Shown piece by piece: positions 52,377 to 60,756 of a DNA stretch of 64,000 nt (position 1 is its first letter; the number at the start of each line of letters is the position of its first letter). This stretch comes from DAOTXN01 sp034435435 (GTDB taxonomy: Bacteria > Chloroflexota > Anaerolineae > S140-20): positions 96,651 to 160,650 of the forward strand of contig DAOTXN010000135.1 in NCBI GenBank assembly GCA_034435435.1. Reading direction: 5' to 3'. The notes beneath the pieces are model-generated. The model worked only from the letters and a program-made list of their open reading frames with translations. It was not told where the DNA came from and did no database searches. The position numbers and the translations under genes are program-made.

Positions 52377-54950
52377 TTACTCACTCCGCATCGCATCAAT
52401 GATGTTGACCCGCGCGCCGCGCTGCGCGGGCCACAGCCCGGCCAGCAACGGCACGCACAGCGCAATGATGACACACGTCACCACTGCCTGGATGGGAAAA
52501 ACATAAGGCAATGGATAGCCGTTGACCGACGCGCTGGTTTCCACGGCAAAGCCCGATAGCCACGCCCCCACCATCACGCCTAGCAGGCCGCCCAAGACCC
52601 CCAGCGCCACCGCTTCGGCCAGGATCAGCCGCACGACCTGCCCGTGCGTCATCCCCAGCGCGCGCAGCATACCGATCTCGCGGCGGCGCTCCCACACGTT
52701 CATCAGCAGCGTGTTGACGATGCCCAGCGTCGCCACCACAATCCCGATCAGCACAGCCAGGTCGTTCACCGCAAAATAACTGTCCGTGAGCTGCTGAGTG
52801 CGGGCGCGAAACTCGGCCTGCGTCTCGAAGCGCAGGTTGTACGTGCCGCCCCACTGGTCCAGGATGCGCCGGCCCAGCGCCTTGGGGTCGGCGCCCGGTA
52901 TCAGGTTGACGGCGATGGTGTCGGCGCCGCTGACGCCAAAGTAACGCTCGGCGTCGGCGTACACGCCGTGGAGGGCATAGCCGCCGGCCGTCAGGTCAAG
53001 AGTCACTCCGGCCACCTCAAAATCGGCCGGTCCCTGTAGGGTTTGCAGGCGAACCGTATCGCCCACGTCCAGGCCATACCATTCGCGCAGCGGGCTGGCG
53101 ATAAACACGGCTCCGCCCTCGGTCCAGCGTGCGATGGCCTGGTCGGGCTGTTCCATGTCAGAAGTAAAGTAAAAGTCGAGATGCTGAGAGCGCTGGGGGT
53201 CCAGGGCGATAAAGATCACGGTCAACTCTGATTGAGAGGCGTCGCCTGGGGTAAATTGCGTCGGGATGGTCGCGGCCGGCCGGGCCAGCCGCACCTCGGG
53301 CAGCGCCGCGATCTCGTCGGCCAGGCTGCGCGGCAAGCGCTGCGGCGCATACACCCACAGGTGGGCGGCCAGGGTCTTGTCCATATAGTTTAGCGCCAAC
53401 GCTTTGGCGCTGCTCACAATGCCCCCGATGATGATGACCGAGGCCAGCCCGAACATCAGCGCCGCCGCGGTGAGCGCCGAGCGGCCCGGACTGCGGGCCA
53501 GGTTGCGCCCGCCCAGCCGGCCCTCCACCCCGAACACACCTAACGCCCGCCCGGCCCAGCGTTCCAGGGGCGGAATGGCGGCCGCGATCAGCAGGCTCAT
53601 GCCCACCATCATCGCGATCATCATTCCAAAAGCCAGGTTATAGGGCATTTCCACCGGATGGATGCGATAGCCGGCGGTCAACATGAGGTCCAGGGTCGCC
53701 AGCGCCAACCCCACGCCGATTTGCCGGCGCGAGGCCCGCCCATCGCCCTGGCGGCGCTGTTGGATCGCCTCGACCGCCGGCAGCCGGCCGGCCCGCAGCG
53801 CCGGAGCCAGGCCCGAAATCAGCGCCGCCGCCACGCCCACCACCAGGCCCGAGATGACGTGCTCCGGCAAGATGACCAGCGCGCGCAGCTCGCTATTGAT
53901 GGCAGCGCCTACGAGCGTTTTCATCCCCGTCGCCAGCGCCAGCCCCAAGCCCACGCCCAGCGCCGCGCCCACCAGGCCCAGCAGGGCCGCCTCGACCAGC
54001 ACCAGCCTTACGATCTGCCCGCGCCCTGCGCCCACAGCCCGCAACAAACCCAGCTCGTGGGTGCGCTCGGCGACGGTGGTGGCAAAGGTGTTGTAAATCA
54101 GAAAAGCGCCCACCACCAGCGCCAGCACGCTGATGAACCCCAGGCCGATGACGATGGTCTGGACCATTTGATCGACCAGCGCGCCCTTGTTGGCCGGTCG
54201 AAGGACACGCAAGCCCTCCCCCAGCGCCGTTTGCAGGCTCGTTTTGAGCGTCTCGGCGTCGGTCCCCGGCGCGGCCACGACGTCGATCTGGTCCAGGCGG
54301 CCGGGGCGCTCAAAGAGCCGGCCGGCCGTAGAAAGGGTGGTCAGGCCCACCTGGCCGTGTCCCAGGCGGGCCAGGCCATCGGAGGCCAGCAGGCCCACCA
54401 CGGTCAAACGCACCTGCCCGGTGGGCGCGACCAATTCGACTTGATCGCCCGGCCCAACGCCCAGGTCCTCGGCGTAACGCTGGCTCAACAAGACAGCGTC
54501 CCGGTCGGCGGCGGTCAGATCTGCGCCCGACGCCAGGCGATAGTGACCCACGGCGTGGCTGGCTTGCGGGTCCACGCCATAGAGCACCATGCCGTCAAAG
54601 CTGCCGAACATAAAGGACGTTTTCCAATCGCTCAGTTGGGTCGTGGGCAGCGTGGTGATCTGCAACAGCGGGGCCGCTATTTCGACGCCAGAGACCGCGC
54701 GCACGCGCTCCAACGTCACTGCATCGAATCCTTCGTTGCCGACGATGCCGGCCATCGCGGTAGTCACGGCCAGGTCGGCCCGCCCGGCGGCCTGGTCGAA
54801 CATGTCGGCCACCGAGCGCGTGGCGCTCTCGCGCACCACGCCCGCCGCGACCATGGCTGCCACACCTAATGCGATCCCCAGCACCGTGAGCAGCGTGCGC
54901 GCTTTGCGCGTGGCGAGGTTGCGAGGAATGAGACCGTGTAACGTGTGCAT
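52377..54950 (-). CDS. ABC transporter permease, MacB/FtsX type (two FtsX units)
   Basis: An 857-residue permease. An N-terminal helix (TLLTVLGIALGVAAMVAAG) and a large extracytoplasmic MacB-like domain are followed by an FtsX block of three helices (about 255-390), a second helix and MacB-like domain, and a final FtsX block (about 735-850). It is thus a fused pair of half-permeases, as in DUF214 exporters. Substrates of this group are lipoproteins, antibiotics or peptides; the one here is unknown. AGGAG precedes ATG 54950. Confidence 0.88.
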   Translation of the reverse strand: MHTLHGLIPRNLATRKARTLLTVLGIALGVAAMVAAGVVRESATRSVADMFDQAAGRADLAVTTAMAGIVGNEGFDAVTLERVRAVSGVEIAAPLLQITTLPTTQLSDWKTSFMFGSFDGMVLYGVDPQASHAVGHYRLASGADLTAADRDAVLLSQRYAEDLGVGPGDQVELVAPTGQVRLTVVGLLASDGLARLGHGQVGLTTLSTAGRLFERPGRLDQIDVVAAPGTDAETLKTSLQTALGEGLRVLRPANKGALVDQMVQTIVIGLGFISVLALVVGAFLIYNTFATTVAERTHELGLLRAVGAGRGQIVRLVLVEAALLGLVGAALGVGLGLALATGMKTLVGAAINSELRALVILPEHVISGLVVGVAAALISGLAPALRAGRLPAVEAIQQRRQGDGRASRRQIGVGLALATLDLMLTAGYRIHPVEMPYNLAFGMMIAMMVGMSLLIAAAIPPLERWAGRALGVFGVEGRLGGRNLARSPGRSALTAAALMFGLASVIIIGGIVSSAKALALNYMDKTLAAHLWVYAPQRLPRSLADEIAALPEVRLARPAATIPTQFTPGDASQSELTVIFIALDPQRSQHLDFYFTSDMEQPDQAIARWTEGGAVFIASPLREWYGLDVGDTVRLQTLQGPADFEVAGVTLDLTAGGYALHGVYADAERYFGVSGADTIAVNLIPGADPKALGRRILDQWGGTYNLRFETQAEFRARTQQLTDSYFAVNDLAVLIGIVVATLGIVNTLLMNVWERRREIGMLRALGMTHGQVVRLILAEAVALGVLGGLLGVMVGAWLSGFAVETSASVNGYPLPYVFPIQAVVTCVIIALCVPLLAGLWPAQRGARVNIIDAMRSE

Positions 54951-54972
54951 CTTTTTTGCTCCTATTATCAAT

Positions 54973-55488
54973 CTACTCCAACAACTCCTCGCACCGATCC
55001 AGCCATTTCAGGTCGGCTTCCAGGTGCAACGCGCCCGCTTCCAGCAACACAGCGGTATAAGGGTCGGTCAGTTGATTGACCTCGGCCCGTAAGTCGTTGA
55101 GTCGGCGCAAGACGCGCAAGTAGGCCTGGCGCTGGTTCCAGATCAGGCTGTTCACGTCGCCGCCCGCTAATCGGGTAAACACTAGCTTGACGTAAAATTC
55201 ATCTTTCAGCCGGCGGGGTTGCTCGACCGGTTCGGCCAGCCAGCGGGCCAATTCCTCGCGCCCGGCCGCGGTGATAGCGTACACTTTGCGCGGGGGACCC
55301 TGGCCTTCTTGCTCCTGACCCTTGAACTCGACCAGACCGTCCCGCTCCAGCAGGCGCAGGGTGTTGTAAATCTGGCCGATGTTCAGCTCCCACAGCACGC
55401 CGACGGTTTGTTCAAAGGCATTTTTGAGTTGATAGCCGTGCAGCGGGCCTTGCGTGAGCAAACCGAGGAGGGCGTGTTTGATGGTCAC
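54973..55488 (-). CDS. PadR-family transcriptional regulator
   Basis: A 171-residue repressor. The PadR winged helix (ALLGLLTQGPLHGYQLKNAF ... GQIYNTLRLLERDGLVE) is followed by the Vir C-terminal helical domain. PadR proteins repress transport or detoxification genes and release DNA on binding small molecules. It is the first gene of an operon with the MacB-type exporter, and two direct repeats overlap its own promoter, so autoregulation is likely. Confidence 0.9.
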   Translation of the reverse strand: MTIKHALLGLLTQGPLHGYQLKNAFEQTVGVLWELNIGQIYNTLRLLERDGLVEFKGQEQEGQGPPRKVYAITAAGREELARWLAEPVEQPRRLKDEFYVKLVFTRLAGGDVNSLIWNQRQAYLRVLRRLNDLRAEVNQLTDPYTAVLLEAGALHLEADLKWLDRCEELLE

Positions 55489-55501
55489 AGGTCAGGTCCT
55501 G

Positions 55502-55531
55502 GAATACATACCTGGTGAATACATACCTGGT
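55502..55531 (-). promoter_or_regulatory. Tandem operator candidate for PadR
   Basis: Two perfect, adjacent copies of GAATACATACCTGGT (55502-55516 and 55517-55531). On the minus strand they start five bases after the -10 and cover the transcription start and early leader. Confidence 0.65.
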
Positions 55532-55535
55532 CAAT

Positions 55536-55563
55536 ATTATACACAAAGCTGTTGAGGTGTCAA
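55536..55563 (-). promoter_or_regulatory. Consensus promoter of the PadR/exporter operon
   Basis: On the minus strand TTGACA (55563-55558), 16 bases, TATAAT (55541-55536). Both hexamers are perfect. Such a strong promoter with an overlapping repeat fits tight repression. Confidence 0.75.
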
Positions 55564-55640
55564 TACGACTTTTGGTGGAATTTGGTCAGGCGGTGAGTTG
55601 GATGGACTGGGGTTTATGAGAAGCGTGTCTGCCTGGATGC

Positions 55641-55668
55641 AGAGGCCCCACATTTCGGTGGAGCCTCT
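55641..55668. terminator. Hairpin after the acyl-CoA dehydrogenase gene
   Basis: AGAGGC (55641-55646) pairs with GCCTCT (55663-55668); after one mismatch CCAC pairs with GTGG around a six-base loop. No U-tract follows. The rest of the gap to 55563 shows nothing clear. Confidence 0.45.
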
Positions 55669-55694
55669 TGGGTTTCGTACATGCGGCGTGCGGT

Positions 55695-56915
55695 CTACCG
55701 GGTATAGGCCGTCGGCAAAAACTCCTGCCCCAGCAGCTCGCGGGCGATGATCATCCGCATCACGTTCACCGTGCCTTCCGCGCCGATAGAGTAAGAGCGG
55801 ATGCCGCGAATGCCCATCTCGATGGGCAGCTCTTTGGTGTAGGCCATCGCGCCGAACCAGTCGGCGACTTGGTTCATCACTTGAAAGCCGACCAGCGGAG
55901 CGCGCAGCTTGGCGATAGCGGCGGCCAGCGCGATGTCCTTGTGGGTGGCGGCTTCGCGCTGGTATTTCTGGTCCATAATCCAGGCTGCTCTGTAGGTGCT
56001 GAGCTTGACCCCTTCTAGCTCGGCGTACAGGTCGGCCAGGGGGAACTGGATGCCCTCAAAGCTGGCCAGCGGGCGACCAAAAGCCCGGCGTTGTTTGATG
56101 TGTTCCATGCCCAGCTCCAGCGCCGCCTCGGTCGCCCCGACGCAGGTCGCGCCGATCATCACCCGGGCCGCCGAAAAGCCTTCCATAGCGTGATAAAAAC
56201 CGCGGTTGAACTCGCCCACCCGGTGGTGAGCCGGCAGGCGCACGCCATCCAGGATAAAGCCGCCGGTGCTGATGCCCATGCGCCCCATGTCGTCGAAAAA
56301 CGTGGGCGTGATACCCGGCGTGCCCTTGAGCGGCAGCGCGATAAAGGTAAAGGCTTTGTGCCCGGCGGCGGGGTCGGGGTCGGTGCGGGCCAGCGTCAGG
56401 TGAATGCCGCCCCAGTCCAGCGACTCGCGCACGCCGCTGATAAAAACCTTTTCGCCGTTGAGTGTCCACTCAGCTTCATCTTTAGTGGCGCGGGTCTGAC
56501 ACGCGCCCAGGATGTCCGAGCCGCCGCCGGGTTCGGTGGTGGCGATGCCCAAAAAAGCCTCGCCGCGTGTAATTTTGGGCAGATATTCGGCCTTGAGCTC
56601 AGGCGAGCCGTAGCGGTAAAAAATAAACCCCCACGCCGCCTCCACCAGATAGAGCACCGGGATGGCTAGGCTGATGTCGGCCCGCCCCAACTCCTCGGCG
56701 GCGATGGTGGCCATGGTCCAGTCCATCCCGGCCCCGCCGCATTCCTCGCCCACCACAGGAGCCAGCAAACCCATCTGAGCCATGCCCGTGATGATCTCGC
56801 GGGGGATGCGCTCCTGTGTGTCAATCTCGCGCACGCGGGGCGTGATTTCCTTTTGGCAAAAGTCGCGCACGGCCTGTCGCCACATGCGCTGTTCGTCGGT
56901 CCAGCCAAAGTCCAT
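55695..56915 (-). CDS. Acyl-CoA dehydrogenase
   Basis: A 406-residue FAD enzyme that forms the alpha-beta double bond of acyl-CoA. Family text includes GMAQMGLLAPVVGEECGGAG, GIATTEPGGGSDILG and RRAFGRPLASFEGIQFPLADL. The catalytic base Glu is present in the GAEGTVNVM segment. The substrate class is not clear; it could serve branched-chain or fatty acid breakdown. GGGAGGAA precedes the ATG. It follows the Fic gene on the same strand after 23 bases. Confidence 0.9.
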   Translation of the reverse strand: MDFGWTDEQRMWRQAVRDFCQKEITPRVREIDTQERIPREIITGMAQMGLLAPVVGEECGGAGMDWTMATIAAEELGRADISLAIPVLYLVEAAWGFIFYRYGSPELKAEYLPKITRGEAFLGIATTEPGGGSDILGACQTRATKDEAEWTLNGEKVFISGVRESLDWGGIHLTLARTDPDPAAGHKAFTFIALPLKGTPGITPTFFDDMGRMGISTGGFILDGVRLPAHHRVGEFNRGFYHAMEGFSAARVMIGATCVGATEAALELGMEHIKQRRAFGRPLASFEGIQFPLADLYAELEGVKLSTYRAAWIMDQKYQREAATHKDIALAAAIAKLRAPLVGFQVMNQVADWFGAMAYTKELPIEMGIRGIRSYSIGAEGTVNVMRMIIARELLGQEFLPTAYTR

Positions 56916-56938
56916 GTCGGTTCCTCCCTTTTCGGTTA

Positions 56939-57538
56939 CTAGGATTGTTCATCGGCCGCTGAGGCTCGTTTGTCAATTTCATTCAATGCTCGATCTAACG
57001 AGTGTTCGTATTGTTCGGCCACCAGCTCGATGAATGGGATGATATTCCCACGGTTTGCTTCTTCCAGAGCGTCCAGATAACGCTCGCGTTGCTCGCGCGG
57101 GATGATCACGTATGGCAGGTCAAAATAGCGAAAAACATAGTTGAGGATCAGGCGCGCAACGCGCCCGTTGCCATCGCGAAATGGGTGAATCACCGCAAGG
57201 TCATAATGGGCCTGGGCGGCCAATTCTACAATATCCTGTATGTCGCCCTGCTCAAGTCTGTCCAGACGAAAATAGAGCGCCTTGAGCATCTGTGATATCA
57301 GCGCCGGTATGTGTGTCCAGTGCGATGGCAGGAAGGATGTTCCTACGATTTCTACGTCTTGGTTGCGAAAGCGGCCGGCTATTTCTGGCCAGGAGTAGAT
57401 AAAAATCAGGCGATGCATCTCGAGTAGCTCGACCGGACCAAGGAATGTTTTCTGTTTGGCCAGTTCATCCACGAAAGATAAAGCCGCCTGATGACCGGCG
57501 GCTTCCAGTCGAGCTTTTACTTCTGGAGTGATGCTCAC
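56939..57538 (-). CDS. Fic-domain AMP-transferase (toxin of a split module)
   Basis: A 199-residue Fic protein with a complete active motif HPFRDGNGR (118-126), able to bind ATP and modify a target hydroxyl. Unlike class II Fic proteins it lacks its own SxxxEG inhibitory helix near the N terminus. That helix is found in the preceding gene. The start is GTG, overlapping the antitoxin stop as GTGA. The target is unknown. Confidence 0.88.
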   Translation of the reverse strand: MSITPEVKARLEAAGHQAALSFVDELAKQKTFLGPVELLEMHRLIFIYSWPEIAGRFRNQDVEIVGTSFLPSHWTHIPALISQMLKALYFRLDRLEQGDIQDIVELAAQAHYDLAVIHPFRDGNGRVARLILNYVFRYFDLPYVIIPREQRERYLDALEEANRGNIIPFIELVAEQYEHSLDRALNEIDKRASAADEQS

Positions 57539-57846
57539 CGAGGCGACAACTCCTCAATGGCTTGTTCGATCTGGGACTTGGTGAGTGGGCTGCCTTCTAG
57601 TGCTTCAGAGTGGTAGATCAGATCCAGACGTAAATCGTCCATTCGGGTGCGCAGGTTTACATCAAGCGCCCACCAGGCTGCTTGTTTACTGGCCAGCCGT
57701 GTATACCGGCTTTTCATGGCCTCGGAACGCAACAAGGCTTCGACCGCCTCCAGCGCCAGGTCTGTCACTGACGTGCGACGCGCCTGGGCTGTGTGTTGTA
57801 GCCGTTCGTATTGTGCTTCTGGCAAGGGCAACTGCAAGATTTGCAT
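57535..57846 (-). CDS. Fic antitoxin with SxxxEG inhibitory helix
   Basis: A 103-residue protein. Residues 1-45 look like a ribbon-helix-helix or other small dimerising domain (QYERLQHTAQARRTSVTDLALEAVEALL). The C-terminal part holds SEALEG (80-85), which fits the [S/T]xxxE[G/N] inhibitory motif of Fic regulation, followed by SPLTKSQIEQAIEEL in the register found in class II Fic proteins. The Glu is expected to block ATP binding by the partner. ATG 57846 is preferred; GTG 57861 adds five residues. Confidence 0.7.
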   Translation of the reverse strand: MQILQLPLPEAQYERLQHTAQARRTSVTDLALEAVEALLRSEAMKSRYTRLASKQAAWWALDVNLRTRMDDLRLDLIYHSEALEGSPLTKSQIEQAIEELSPR

Positions 57847-57893
57847 GTCACTTGTCTTCACCAGCGCAGTAGCTGGCTATTCGACCCACATTC

Positions 57894-57921
57894 ATTATAA
57901 CACGAAATGCTAATGCGGCAA
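57894..57921 (-). promoter_or_regulatory. Promoter of the Fic module
   Basis: On the minus strand TTGCCG (57921-57916), 16 bases, TATAAT (57899-57894), 48 bases upstream of ATG 57846. It has the same -35 form and spacer as the promoters at 14810 and 20753. Confidence 0.65.
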
Positions 57922-57943
57922 AAAGATTCAAGGCGACCTCAAC

Positions 57944-57979
57944 AAGACCTGGCAGGTTTTCCGAAACCTGCCAGGTCTT
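57944..57979. repeat. Palindromic repeat, AGACCTG family (copy 2)
   Basis: AAGACCTGGCAGGTTT (57944-57959) and AAACCTGCCAGGTCTT (57964-57979) are perfect 16-base arms around TCCG, ending next to the aminotransferase stop. It matches the copy at 33941 and may double as a terminator. Confidence 0.75.
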
Positions 57980-57980
57980 T

Positions 57981-59288
57981 TCACCACTGATGTCGGCGCA
58001 GCACGTCCAGGATGATGTCTATGCCCTCGTCGGCCTGCTCGCGGGTGATGACCAGCGGCGGCGCGATGCGCAGGGCGCTGGGACCGCATTTGGTCAGCGC
58101 CAGCCCGGCTTCGCCGATCTCTTTGATGAGCGGCTTGATCAACTCGACCGCCGGGCTGCCGTCAGGGTTGATCAGTTCGAGGCCGACCATCAAGCCCTTG
58201 CCGCGCACATCGCCGATGAGGGGCAGGTCGGCCTGCGCGGCCCGCAGGCGCGCCAGCAGGTGGGCCCCAAGCTGGGCGGCGTGGGCCGGCAGGTTCTCGG
58301 CTTGCGCCACCTGCAGGGTAGCCAGCCCGGCCCGGCAGGCCACCGGGTTGCCGCCAAAGGTGCTGCCCTGCGCGGCCGGCGGCCAGGCCGCCATCAGCTC
58401 GCGGCGGGCCAGCACGCCCCCCAGCGGCAGCCCCCCACCGATGGCTTTGCCCAGCGCGATGACGTCCGGCTCGACGCCCCAGTGCTCCACGGCGAACCAT
58501 TTGCCGGTGCGCCCCAGGCCGGTCTGCACTTCGTCGGCGATGAGCAGCAGGTCGTATTTGTCGCAGATTTTGCGCAGCCCGGGTAAAAAATTGTCGGGCG
58601 GCACGATGTAGCCCCCTTCGCCGGCAATCGGCTCGACGATAATCCCGGCGCAGTCGGCCGGGGGCACCACCGTCTGCAACGCTTTTTCGATCAGATTGAG
58701 GCTGGCCCTGGCGCACATCACGGGGTCGGTGTGCAAGGTGGGGCAACGATAGGGGTTAGGATAGGCAATGTGATGCACGCCGGTCAACAGACCGGTCATG
58801 CGCTGGCGAAACATGGGCGTCGTGGCGGTGAGGGCCAGGGCGCCCATGGGCCGGCCGTGAAAGCTGTCGGTGAAGGCCAGGATCATCGGGCGGTTCTTGA
58901 CAAAGCGGGCCAGCTTGACCGCCGTCTCGACCGCCTCGGAGCCGCTGTTCATCAGCACGCCCATGCCCTCTTTGAGCGCCCCCGGCGCGATGGCCCGCAC
59001 GGCCTCTAACAAATCCACGTAGGGTTTCATGTATCCCACGTGGCTGGCCCCGTGGATCAACGTGTTGACCTGGTCGATGATGGCCGCTTTGACCTGCGGG
59101 TGACCGTGGCCCACGTTCATGGTGGCGATGCCGGCCACGAAATCCAGGTATTTTTTACCGTCCCAGTCGTACAAATAGACCCCGTCGCCGCGCTGCATAG
59201 CAATGTCGGTGTAGCGATAGATGGCCGGGGTGACGATGGCCTGGTCGCGGGCGATGACCTGCGCCGAAGTCGGGGTTGCGGTTGTCAT
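57981..59288 (-). CDS. Class III aminotransferase (4-aminobutyrate/omega-amino acid type)
   Basis: A 435-residue PLP enzyme. Visible motifs are GKKYLDFVAGIATMNVGHGHP, the phosphate-cup NSGSEAVETAVKLAR, IVEPIAGEGGYIVPP, LLIADEVQTGLGRTG and the PLP lysine in ALGKAIGGG. It is closest to GabT-like omega-aminotransferases acting on GABA, beta-alanine or similar amines. It lies 39 bases after livF on the same strand and probably shares the importer's transcript. Confidence 0.87.
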   Translation of the reverse strand: MTTATPTSAQVIARDQAIVTPAIYRYTDIAMQRGDGVYLYDWDGKKYLDFVAGIATMNVGHGHPQVKAAIIDQVNTLIHGASHVGYMKPYVDLLEAVRAIAPGALKEGMGVLMNSGSEAVETAVKLARFVKNRPMILAFTDSFHGRPMGALALTATTPMFRQRMTGLLTGVHHIAYPNPYRCPTLHTDPVMCARASLNLIEKALQTVVPPADCAGIIVEPIAGEGGYIVPPDNFLPGLRKICDKYDLLLIADEVQTGLGRTGKWFAVEHWGVEPDVIALGKAIGGGLPLGGVLARRELMAAWPPAAQGSTFGGNPVACRAGLATLQVAQAENLPAHAAQLGAHLLARLRAAQADLPLIGDVRGKGLMVGLELINPDGSPAVELIKPLIKEIGEAGLALTKCGPSALRIAPPLVITREQADEGIDIILDVLRRHQW

Positions 59289-59327
59289 AAATTCATCTTC
59301 TCCTTTTGCGTTTCACGTTCCACGCCT

Positions 59328-60038
59328 CTACAGCCCCAGATACGCCTTTTGCGTGTGCTCATTTTCCAACACCGCCTGCCCGCTGCCCTCCAACACCACG
59401 CGACCGGTCTCCAGCACGTAGGCATAGTCGGCGATTTGCAGGCTGTGGCGCACATTCTGCTCCACCAGCAAAATGGTCAGGCCGCGCCCCTTGAGGTGTT
59501 GGAGCGATTCGAAAATGCTGCGCACCAGCAAGGGGGCCAGACCCAAAGACGGCTCATCGAGCATGAGCAGGCGGGGCTGGGCCATCATGGCCCGCCCGAT
59601 GGCCAGCATCTGTTGCTCACCGCCCGACAGGGTGCGGGCCAATTGCCCGTTGCGCTCGCGCAAGACGGGAAAGAGCTGAAAAACCTCGTCTATCGTCTGG
59701 AAGCGGGCGGGACGGGCGCGGCGGTTAAAGCCGCCCACCATCAGGTTTTCATACACCGTCATCTCGGGGAATAGCTTGCGGCCCTCTGGCACCTGCACCA
59801 CCCCCATGGCGGCGATCTCGTGACCCTTCATACGGGTCAGCGCAGAGCCATCGAATGTGATCTGTCCCCCATCCGGGACCGGGCGCAGCATGCCCGAGAT
59901 AGTGTTGATGAGGGTGGTTTTGCCGGCGCCGTTCGCGCCGACGATGCTCACCACCAGGCCGTCAGGGATGGTAAGCGTGACGTCGCGCAAGGCGTGAAAC
60001 GCGCCGTATTTCACACTCAGATGTTCGACTTTAAGCAA
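59328..60038 (-). CDS. livF: Branched-chain amino acid-type ABC transporter ATPase LivF
   Basis: A 236-residue ATPase with GANGAGKTT, LSGGEQQMLAIGRAM and LLMLDEPSLGLAP, the LivF form. It starts with TTG, overlapping the livG stop by 8 bases, with GGAGG upstream. Its neighbours supply the other ATPase and both permeases. No periplasmic binding protein (livJ/K) is inside the window. Confidence 0.93.
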   Translation of the reverse strand: MLKVEHLSVKYGAFHALRDVTLTIPDGLVVSIVGANGAGKTTLINTISGMLRPVPDGGQITFDGSALTRMKGHEIAAMGVVQVPEGRKLFPEMTVYENLMVGGFNRRARPARFQTIDEVFQLFPVLRERNGQLARTLSGGEQQMLAIGRAMMAQPRLLMLDEPSLGLAPLLVRSIFESLQHLKGRGLTILLVEQNVRHSLQIADYAYVLETGRVVLEGSGQAVLENEHTQKAYLGL

Positions 60039-60756
60039 GGTAGGCCTCCTCTCCCAGATAAGCGTTCAACACGGCCGGGTCGCGGCTGATCTCGGTCGGG
60101 GAACCCTCGGCGATTTTTTCGCCAAAGTTCAGCACGATGACCCGCTGCGAGAGGCTCATGATCACTTGCATCACGTGCTCGACCACCAGAAAAGTGATGC
60201 CCTCCTGGTTCAGCTCGCGCACCAACGCCAGCACCTCTTCGACCTCCACCGGGTTGAGGCCGGCGGCCACCTCGTCGAGCAGCAGCAGGCGCGGCTCGGT
60301 CGCCAGCGCCTTGCCGATTTCCAAGCGTTTGAGTTCCAGCAGTGTCAGTTCGCGGCCCAGCACGCCGGCTTTGTGGCTCAAATCCACCCGCTCCAGCACC
60401 TGCCGGGCTTTGGCCTCTGCCTGGCCGGGGTTGGTGTGGCGCACAAACGCCCCCACCATCACATTCTCCAGCGCGGTCATGTCGGGAAAGGGTTGCACCA
60501 CTTGAAACGTGCGCGTCAGCCCCAACCGGCAAACTTGATGGGGTTTGAGGCCGTCGAGCGATTGCCCGGAAAAAGTCACGCCGCCGGCGCTGAGCGGAAT
60601 AAAACCCGAGATCAGATTAAAGATGGTGGTCTTGCCTGCCCCGTTAGGACCGATCAGTCCCACAATCTCTCCTTTTTCAAGCGCAAACGATACGTCGTGA
60701 ACGGCGGTCAGACCGCCGAAATGTTTGGTCAGGTGCGATACTTGCAGCAGGCTCAT
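60031..60756 (-). CDS. livG: Branched-chain amino acid-type ABC transporter ATPase LivG
   Basis: A 241-residue ATPase with GPNGAGKTT, the LivG-type RTFQVVQPFPDMTALENVMVG stretch, a signature region ELTLLELKRLEIGKAL (LSGG replaced, as in many LivG proteins) and LLLLDEVAAGLNP. ATG 60756 overlaps the livM stop as ATGA. GGAGG lies upstream. Confidence 0.92.
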   Translation of the reverse strand: MSLLQVSHLTKHFGGLTAVHDVSFALEKGEIVGLIGPNGAGKTTIFNLISGFIPLSAGGVTFSGQSLDGLKPHQVCRLGLTRTFQVVQPFPDMTALENVMVGAFVRHTNPGQAEAKARQVLERVDLSHKAGVLGRELTLLELKRLEIGKALATEPRLLLLDEVAAGLNPVEVEEVLALVRELNQEGITFLVVEHVMQVIMSLSQRVIVLNFGEKIAEGSPTEISRDPAVLNAYLGEEAYLA

